Shown here: piece by piece, positions 56,249-64,000 of the stretch
Numbering within the stretch: position 1 is the first letter of the stretch
Layout: every line of letters begins with the position of its first letter
DNA from: Hanleya hanleyi
Taxonomy: Eukaryota; Mollusca; Polyplacophora; Lepidopleurida; Hanleyidae
Direction of reading: 5' to 3'
DNA length: 64,000 bases
Assembly: GCA_036873755.1 (NCBI GenBank)
Contig: JAVTVY010051604.1
Span: 1 to 64,000 of the forward strand
Position numbers and translations under genes: made by a program
Notes under the pieces: model-generated
What the model was told of the DNA's origin: nothing
What the model saw: the letters and a program-made list of their open reading frames with translations, nothing else
Database searches by the model: none

Positions 56249-57282
56249 ATAAATTATCATGCACCTTATTCACTCAATCTGCTTGCAACTAAATCTGTAA
56301 AGTTATAATTGCTGCGTAATATTAGCAAATGATTTGGGGCGAGAGCGTTTAAAAGAATTCATTGAATATACATGTAAATGATTTATTTATGATGCTAGGA
56401 ATAACATATGATTTATCTGCTAACTCATTTGTAAACACCATTCCATTACGGTTACCCCAAATCATTTGCCAAGTTAAGTTAAGTGATTAATTGTAAACGC
56501 TTGAGCTGCGCAGCTTAGTAGTAAATTAGTATAAATAAATACGAAGTAGCCCCATCACAATGACGGCAACACTGTTAAACATCTATTTAAATAACCATAC
56601 ACACATTCCTCCAAACCACATGTTCAAGATAGATCGAGTTACCTGCCTTGTGCTATTTGAAGCGCCGCGTGTTCGAGTATCCCGGATGTTCCGCTGAGAC
56701 CGACCCACTGACATGACTGAGGCGCCCTACTGAGCGAGCAGACGACACCATGGTCCCTTTTAGAAGATGCAGATCGTTTTCCAAAATCTGTCGGCACCCC
56801 AATCCGTCGTTTCTGCCTACTTTGTTGTGAGTTGCACTTCTTATCGCGCTCGTAATTAGTGCAAACTTGTCATTGAAGATCGTCTCCTGAGATTTGTTTC
56901 CCGACTGTGCTATAACTGTGTTGTTGTTGTTGTAAACGGAGATTACGTAAGTTTTCGAGTGATTGCTCTTGCGGACAAGTAAATACAAGTCAGGTTTGTT
57001 GGATTTAGACAAATTCTAATTGTATCACCAAAAGTTACAAACCACTGAGTCTTAGATAAATTTAATCCTGAAATTTTCTTGACAGAACAACATTTTTTTT
57101 CTCGCCCGATGTATGTGGAAATAATCATTCGATCATAACGAGGCTGACTGGAGACTCGTGGGTCGGTCGGGAACCCTGAGAAGCTTGATTAGGCATGCTA
57201 CTGTGGTAGCGACGAGAGATTTCCAAATGAGTTTGGCCCCCAAGTCATCAATTTGATTGTCTCATGTGTATATGATGAACAT
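56249..57282. other. Sequence without recognised features
   Basis: The minus strand has an open frame of 119 codons (56653-57012) without a recognised domain; its length is compatible with chance. Confidence 0.35.
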
Positions 57283-57753
57283 GGTGCACGGACATTTCCC
57301 CCAGTGATATTTCCCCCAGCGGACATTTCCCCCATTGGACATTTCCCCCAGTGGACTTTTCCCCCACCCTATATTTTAAGGTTATTTTGAACATAGTGTC
57401 TAAATAATTTGGCAATTACACAAATTTTTTTATAATTTTTTTTATTTTGTATATATAAGGATTTCCACATATATGTTACCATAAATGAGTCACATAGTGA
57501 TAAGATATTATACAGTATATATCAGTATTATACAGTCTTATAGCACATTTGTATAATACTGCTATATACTGTGTAAGCTTGTATGTATAATATCTTATAA
57601 CTATAAGACTCATTTATCGTAAAACATGTGGAAATCCTTATATCCTTTTTATAGAAAATAAAACAAATAGTATTTTTTCCCAAATTATAGGGTGGGGGAA
57701 ATGTCCACTGGGGGAAATGTTCACTGGGGAAATGCCCTGGATTCGATGAACAT
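57274..57753. mobile_element. Foldback element with CATTTCCCCC arms and 9-bp target duplication
   Basis: The element (57283-57744, 462 bp) is a long hairpin. The left arm has five GACATTTCCCCCAGTG-type repeats, and the right arm has the inverse GGGGGAAATGTCCACTG repeats. The inner arms (AAGGATTTCCACATATAT and inverse) also pair, with the centre near 57530. GATGAACAT at 57274-57282 is repeated at 57745-57753. A 9-bp duplication with long inverted ends fits Mutator-like non-autonomous elements. Confidence 0.85.
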
Positions 57754-59590
57754 TATGTATTCATTAAGTTATGTGAATGGTCACTGAAAATATAATTTAT
57801 GAAAACAATAATTGAAGATGATTAAATATATAACTATTGAACTTACTTGAAGTAAATACTTTAAATGGACAGTTTTACTGAAATAAATTGTTTCCTCAAT
57901 TTGTAAAAATCATTAATGAGCTTTTATAGACAGGATGAGTGTGTGAATGTATAGATGTCAATATTTCATGTGTATGGTATGTAACTTCAGTTTGACGAAA
58001 ATGTTTATTGTCAAATTTGTCTATTTTTCTCAATTTCAACAATATTTTTGCAGGGATGCACAGATTTGATATTAATGACGTATTAATTATACCAGTGTTT
58101 TCTGAATGAAACTGGCGCATGCCCGCTCAACAGTCCGATATGAAACAAGTTTTAAATCTAATTTTAATTAGATTTCTTAACACAAAGTTGTACACCAATA
58201 CTAGTTTGGCGCATGGAGCTTGAAAGAAAATGTACTTTTCAGTGTGAATAAATCATGTGAAGTTCTTTAACTAACTTTTAATCACTCTCCCAGAGTCCTA
58301 TGAGAGTCACAGCTCTCCTCGCTAAATTTATTTGAGCTATTTTTAGTTATTTTTCTTCAAATGGCATCAGGGACCACCTCGTCTCACCAGGAAGAATGAC
58401 ATGATGAAAATTGCAATGTCTTCGATCGGGGCCAAATTGAGCCGCCTTATAGATTTTTACAAAACGGTTTGAAATGATACGCATTTATTAATTTGGAGGA
58501 CAACTTAACTAGTAAATATTAAAATTTGCTGCAGTTGCATTTTCGTTTTCATTGGTCTGTTGAGACGATTGTCAGAACTGGCTACTGCAGCTCGTTTCAG
58601 CTATAGCAGCATAAAGTAGCTTTGCCCATGAAGCTAGAAGAAGCTACTTCAATTGAAAAGTGATTTCCGTCATCAATTAATTTGAAACAAGAGCATGATC
58701 AAATAAATTATAGTGTTTTCAGAATACATCTAACTACCAATAAATGCAACTTTTAATAAAAAAAAAATAGGCTTGTTTATGTTTTGACACTCTCCATGTT
58801 ATAGCATTACAATTTTATAGGCTGTTCCAATACATAGAACTGTAAAAGATTCTCACTCCTATACATGTACATTATTCTAGGATTTAGGACATTTATGCAT
58901 GTGGGAAATTAGACTCTTCTCTGATGTTATGACAGCTATATTCGATATTGTGATATTATTAGGCTGAATAACGTCAGAGCCTATTCGCCTCCTAAAATGA
59001 GCGACACTGTCTGATATTGGAACCACCTGCCCTCATGTCTGTCAACCGTGCAAAAACAATATATACCTTCCTAAATATCAAACTTTACAAAATGGATAAT
59101 CCAGCAACTTTCGTTCCATTTTGTATCTGTTTCGAGTTTCATGTCTTTTCATGGTCATGATGGTGCTCTGCATGACTATCACGTGAAACAACACCAACCC
59201 ACGTGGTAGGTCTACATTTAAAATGACCAACCAAAAGATTATTGTTCTAACACATGGTGGCCTATTGCGCACTTGCCGATTCACGTGGTAAGTTTGAACT
59301 CGGCTAGATTATGTGAACTAAATATCGAAAGCAAACAAGAATAGTGAAATAGAGCATTTCCATAGCGCAGTTCAAAAATAATTTTAAACGGCTGGAAACA
59401 GAGCAAATATGGCACGAATGTTGTTCAATTTATGCGGAGTGTGAAGGGAAATTATTCAGGAATCCATTGATGTGAAGTTTGATATTTTGGAAGGTGTATG
59501 TTTTTGTATGGTCGATGGTGGCTCCGATATAATATCATGACAGGATACAGTGAAAACCTAAAAGTATTGTTCAAGAGAGAAAAATATGAG
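57754..59590. other. AT-rich sequence, nothing recognised
   Basis: No gene or repeat shared with other parts was seen. Confidence 0.4.
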
Positions 59591-59599
59591 ATATTCTGA

Positions 59600-60437
59600 T
59601 TATATCTGAGAAATGGTAAGAAATAATTTTTTGAGTTTTCTTGCCGGAGAAGAATATTCCTGCAATGTATCTTCACAGACTTGCAAGAAAAAGTAAGAAA
59701 TAATTTCTTGCTTAAGAAAATAATTTTTGTGACAAATCTTAAGCGAGAAAGATTATCTTGTCAGATCCCCAAGAAAAAGTAAGAAGAAGTGAGAAATAAT
59801 TTCTTGCTTGAGAAATAATTTCTTATGGCATGAATCTTAGGTGAGAAAAATTATCTTGTCAGACTCCCAAGAAAAAGTAAGAAAAAGTGAAAAATAATTT
59901 CTTGCTTGAGAAATAATTTCTTATGCCATTAATCTTAATTAAGAAAAATTATCTTGTCAGACTCCCAAGAAAATTTGAGAAAAATTAAGAAATATTCAGT
60001 TTTCTTTTCTCGTTCTAGAAAATCAGTCTTAAAGGTAAATCTTAAATAAGAAATAATTTCTTGCCAGACTCCCAAGAAAATTTGAGAAATAATTTCTTGC
60101 TTGAGAAATAATTTCTTACGGCATTAATCTTAGATAAGAAAAATTATCTTGTCAGACTCCCAAGAAAATTTGAGAAAAATTAAGAAATATTCAGTTTTCT
60201 TTTCTCGTTCTAGAAAATAATTCTTAAAGGTAAATCTTAAATAAGAAATAATTTCTTGCCAGACTCCCAAGAAAAAGTAAGAAAAATTGAGAAATAATTT
60301 CTTGCTTGAGAAATAATTTCTTATGGCATAAATCTTAGGTAAGAAAAATTATCTTGTCAGACTCCCAAGAAAAATTGAGAAAACTTAAGAAATATTAAGT
60401 TTTTTTTTCTTGTTCAAGTTCATATTTTTTAACAGTG
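59600..60437 (+). repeat. Tandem array of about 98-bp AAGAAA/TTTCTTG-rich units
   Basis: TCAGACTCCCAAGAAAA or its variant recurs at about 59761, 59859, 59957, 60064, 60152, 60259 and 60357. Spacing is 88-108 bases, so seven to eight units are present. Each unit carries GAGAAATAATTTCTTGCTTG. The right end TTTTTTAACAGTG is the inverse of the CACTGTTAAAAA-type end seen in the two shorter blocks, so the array probably forms the expanded subterminal part of the same element family. Confidence 0.8.
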
Positions 60438-61412
60438 TTGGACAAAATGCGATGCGTCATTAACGCGATGAAATGGTCAGCCATTAAATTGACATCCATT
60501 ACCCATCGGTTTAATATGTAATATTGTTGGGGGGGATTGAGCGTGTAGTGTTATCTAACTACCACCTTCAGCTCCATCACACCAATGTAGATCAAATAAT
60601 GTAAGTGTATATCAAAGGGCTATAGACTATCATTGTATTTGCTGACACCTCGGGGGACTGGATAGTTCCCTGATTAGAATGATACGTGTCCGGGCAGGAT
60701 CTACACAACACCTCGCTGTTTAGCTATGGAAGATACGCCACAGTTGAGCTACGTTTACAAAATCAACTAAACGAACATTTGAATAGACCTACCACCGAAT
60801 GTAGCAGAACATCGTCCCCATACGGTCCATTCGCCGAATCCGCCATTTATAGGCTCGCGTGTTCGAAACGGTCTAGTAGGTCCTGCTCCATAGCCCTGAA
60901 AATTCATAATAGACAGTCAGCCAACGACGAGTAGTGCAATGATTTATGGAGACATATTGAATTGTTCCCTATTAGGTGTTTCTATTGTGTCGGGTTTTAC
61001 CATGACTTCAAAACCATTTTCTTGATAAAATACTGAAAATGCACAGGAGAAATAATTTAAACACTAAGAAGGGTTACCGATTATAAACCTATTAACATAA
61101 ACAAAGTTTGATTCATGCACAGATTTACACACCGAACAGATGAGTTTGTCATAATCCGATCTTATTGAAAACCATATTTTTGATTATCACAATTTTGCTG
61201 TTTGTTAATCGTTATGTGTATCAATGTAAATTTTTGAAAATGGTTCCAATTATAAATGCCTTGTAGAAACATTTAACAAAATATTACGAAACTGAAAAGG
61301 TTAATCACTTGATTGAGTATAAATACGATGCCTTCCGTGACAGGTGGTCTAGATGGATATTCACTGCCACGATGAAAGAATTCATTAGCTAGATTATCTA
61401 CATTGTTATTAA
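60438..61412. other. Sequence without supported genes
   Basis: A plus-strand open frame of 82 codons (60686-60934) is hydrophilic, without a recognised domain. Nothing else is seen. Confidence 0.35.
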
Positions 61413-61610
61413 AAATTGTTAGCCGTGTTAGTCTGTGAAGTACAAAAGAATAACAAAGGGTAGCACCTTTAAGACTAACTAAGTTTAATGCTCACGAGCG
61501 TTCGCTGATAGTGGATATCTGCTTCTGACTTCACCTGACGAAGCAGATATACACTATCTGCGAAAGCTCGCAACCATCAAACTTAAAGGTACCTCCCTGG
61601 TATTCCGTCA
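61413..61610. ncRNA. Palindromic repeat with hammerhead-ribozyme-like core
   Basis: On the plus strand CTGACGA (61535-61541) is followed by a perfect 7-bp stem, GCAGATA (61543-61549) with TATCTGC (61555-61561) around a 5-base loop, and then GAAA (61562-61565). This is the CUGANGA, stem II, GAAA order of hammerhead ribozymes; one extra A lies before the stem. The left half of the repeat is an inverted, diverged copy (GAAGCAGATATC... to GCTCGTGAGC on the minus strand), with AACTTAGTTAGTCTTAAAGG beyond it. Penelope-like elements are known to carry hammerheads. Stem III on the plus strand looks damaged. Confidence 0.45.
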
Positions 61611-63697
61611 TACTACATTGTTATGTACCGGCACTCGCGAATACTCGAATTAATTTGCTCCTCTTTGTTTGCCTATATAAATAAACCGGGGTTTGAAAGT
61701 CTTCTTATCAAATCAACCTTCCGTTATCGAAAACTTTTATTAAAATATTTTAACAAAATTTACCATATGAGGAACTTTGAATTTCAGAGTTGTGAATGTA
61801 TTGCATGTGTCCTATAATGTGAAATGGTAAAAAATGGTATTGTCATACATAGGAGAACTTGAATATATTCCAATTATACTATATGTTTCTCCGTCAAAAC
61901 AAAACAAAAACATAAAAAAAACACATTTTTTATTATCTGTCACGTTATTGAGACTACGCTAGACAGTGGACTTATCAACTGACATATCAGCTTACCTCTG
62001 GTGGAGATGTGGAGGTTTTTGGCAAAACATCCGGCTGGATTAACTTGGTGGTGAGATCCTGCTGCGGAATAAATTTTGGATGAGGATTAGAATTTGGATT
62101 ATGGCATCTATACACGCTCAAGCGTATTCATCGCAAAAATGAACTTCAGTTTGACGGTTAAATAAACAAAAGTTAACGTTACCGGTACCCATGAAAATAA
62201 TATCAAGATAGAAACAGTCATCCACAGTGATGGCTTGAACGTCACATGATGCACACTGACACCCGAGGTTATTCTATTTAGAATTTAGTCTCAAATATCA
62301 TTGAGCAATTCTTGACGATGATGACTGGGATGATATCACGTTCGCAGATGACAATTTTACCGAGCATCCCGAATTATCCATGTGCAGATAGTTTTCAAGA
62401 ATTTTCAGTCATATCACGACCGTGCCTGCATGTGCCAGAACACGAGAGTGTCCACAGTACATATTATCCTGGACACTGATCAGCCCAGCCAGTACAACAC
62501 CCGGTCACCCATCCAAATATTGACCGAACTGACGAGAACCGGTGTGCCCAACGCTATACTCGTACCTTGTGCAGATAGGATTAGACGCTCAGTTATACGA
62601 AAGAATCATAAGTCGCACAACGCCATGTTTGGTTGTAAGTCACTGAACTAGCTCACTTCCAATTTGATAAGGTCGATGTTAGCTGACGGAGGACCATTCA
62701 CAATTGGCACAGCTTGCATGGAACTTTAAAATGTCGAACGCCTCTACAAATATACAATTGTCACTAGGTGCCCTATCTCATAATATTACCACTGACATGC
62801 TGCATTGAAAAAAAAGTTGTACTGACAGCATGGTTCGGCGTAGCTTGACAACACCGGGGACAATACTGGTGGGCATCCTGCTTTCAGAACCATAAGCACT
62901 TGCTTTTTAAAATATTCTTTTCGACATATACGTAGCTCAAACCATGCTCATTCCAACCTCAACTCAGGCGGGTTACAAGCCCTTCCTCGGAGGTCTTGCA
63001 CGCGGCATCAGTGAATAAACATCAAATTATAAATTAGAAGCCCGACCTATTATTTTAAAACTGAGATGAGAGCATGATTCACCGTGCGCTTGCACCGGAA
63101 ACTAGGGACAGGGAATTAGCCGCGAATGCGAACGAAATGCACTTGTAACGAGCATGTTGGGTACAGTTGAACCACATACAGTGATTAAGGGACGCCAGTG
63201 ACGGCATTATAATATTAAAGGGTGCTCCACTGACCATGCAGGTTAAACCATGCTCGAACTAAGTCAATGCAGCTCTTATAGGTGCGTAATGTCAGTATGC
63301 ATGTATATGACAGTAGCTGGTACGTGTGTGTAATTTTATGCCATGAAACAGAATGCAGGTGGCATATTGGGCACGAAGGGAAGTATGATTATCAAGTGGC
63401 CCGACCAGAGCTAAATCTTCTACATTTAAATAATTTCAAATCCTTACCCAAATTTGCCAGTACTGAAACTTTAGAATGAGTCCTACACATGAAAGCAGTA
63501 TCTATATAGGGCAGTATACTTATTATGCAACATAATGCTGTTTCCAATAATATAACAGAAAATATGACAGGCAACTGAATATGGACAATATGGTCATAGA
63601 CCAAACAATTATCCCAGTCCTCAGCACACATACTGAACTTATGGCCGGTAATGAGCCTGTAAATTGAAAAGTCTACTCTATACGAGATGAAAGTGAA
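61611..63697. other. Sequence without supported genes
   Basis: An 89-codon open frame at 62382-62651 on the plus strand starts MQIVFKNFQSYHDRACMCQN and has no recognised domain. The rest holds no feature that I can support. Confidence 0.35.
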
Positions 63698-63910
63698 CTG
63701 TATTTCAAGATCCTCACTGTGTTCATATGAACATTTACAATCAAAGCGTGACTCAGATACATCCCACTCTAGATAACGACTGTAATGAAAACCATATGGA
63801 TTAAGAATACTGATCAGCGATACGAATTTGAATTTTTGAATCATTGAAAACTTTTGACCGCTTCTGTCTTGCAGGAAACTAGCTAATTTTTATGTATGCT
63901 ATGATTTATT
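63698..63910 (+). repeat. Penelope-like 3' tail repeat, copy at the right edge
   Basis: CAAGATCCTCACTGTGTTCA through GACCGCTTCTGTCTTGCAGG matches 48479-48673, with more differences than the copies at 18.4 and 48.5 kb. The match fades at TTTATGTATGCTATGATTTA. Confidence 0.8.
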
Positions 63911-64000
63911 TTTAGCCGTCGTGCAACGACGTGCTATTGGGACCGTCTTCACAAAAACCGTTCACTGGCCAATCAGGACAGCCTCTGCCAGCGCTGACGC

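Noticed and set aside
56653..57012. 119-codon minus frame
   Set aside because: No recognised domain and chance-level length.
57283..57744. CRISPR-like array of CATTTCCCCC repeats
   Set aside because: Repeats are short, irregular and mirrored in an inverted arm; this is a eukaryotic foldback element.
62940..63020. tRNA-like GGCGGGTTACAAGCC segment
   Set aside because: No cloverleaf or A and B boxes could be laid out.

Overview
This window reads as non-coding, repeat-dominated animal nuclear DNA, about 40% GC by eye. No intact host gene, rRNA or tRNA could be recognised. The mobile-element families (BEL/Pao, Gypsy, L1-like, a Penelope-like reverse transcriptase, TTAA-flanked and foldback DNA elements) point to a marine invertebrate. 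Short motifs such as AAGGGAGATAA near 14885 and its relatives around 51250-51700 resemble repeats I associate with molluscs. That placement is an inference of modest confidence.

Layout. 1-7400: a nearly complete BEL/Pao retrotransposon on the plus strand with gag, protease, RT, RNase H, integrase and 3' LTR, broken by a few frameshifts. Its 5' LTR lies almost wholly before the window. 7401-8990: unassigned. 8990-13040: a decayed Gypsy-like element with a gag-like region, an integrase C-terminal tail, two copies of a 200-bp direct repeat and a TatD-type metallo-hydrolase domain. 13040-23340: old interspersed repeats, including one repeat present both uninterrupted (15.1-15.8 kb) and split by a 1.16-kb TTAA-flanked element (19.66-21.5 kb). 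23.4-24.5 kb: the best place for host sequence, with a candidate first exon on the minus strand, a nuclear-receptor DR1 site and an E-box. 24.6-27.2 kb: satellite-like arrays of about 175-180 bp, a degenerate AACGCC array and a 600-bp hairpin.

28.1-46.26 kb is a tandem duplication of a unit of roughly 6 kb. Unit 1 (28102-40354) is split by a 5' truncated L1-like element with a 185-bp target duplication. That L1 copy is itself split by a 4-kb TTAA-flanked element with 250-bp inverted ends. Unit 2 (40361-46262) keeps the empty L1 site. Each unit carries satellite modules, a decayed C2H2 zinc-finger fragment and an open 55-codon frame.

47.28-50.05 kb: a minus-strand Gypsy fragment (gag, protease, RT) split by a Penelope-like RT fragment and its 3' tail; that tail occurs at seven places in the window. 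50.1-51.05 kb: satellite arrays in inverted orientation. 51-64 kb: AT-rich sequence with degenerate tandem repeats and several foldback or inverted-repeat elements, one with a clear 9-bp target duplication, plus a palindromic repeat carrying a hammerhead-like core at 61.4-61.6 kb.

The only gene products that worked together are those of the retroelements. The main value of the window is the order of insertions it preserves, with two filled/empty site pairs, and the association of a TatD nuclease domain with a Gypsy-like element. All alignments were done by eye; identities were not computed.
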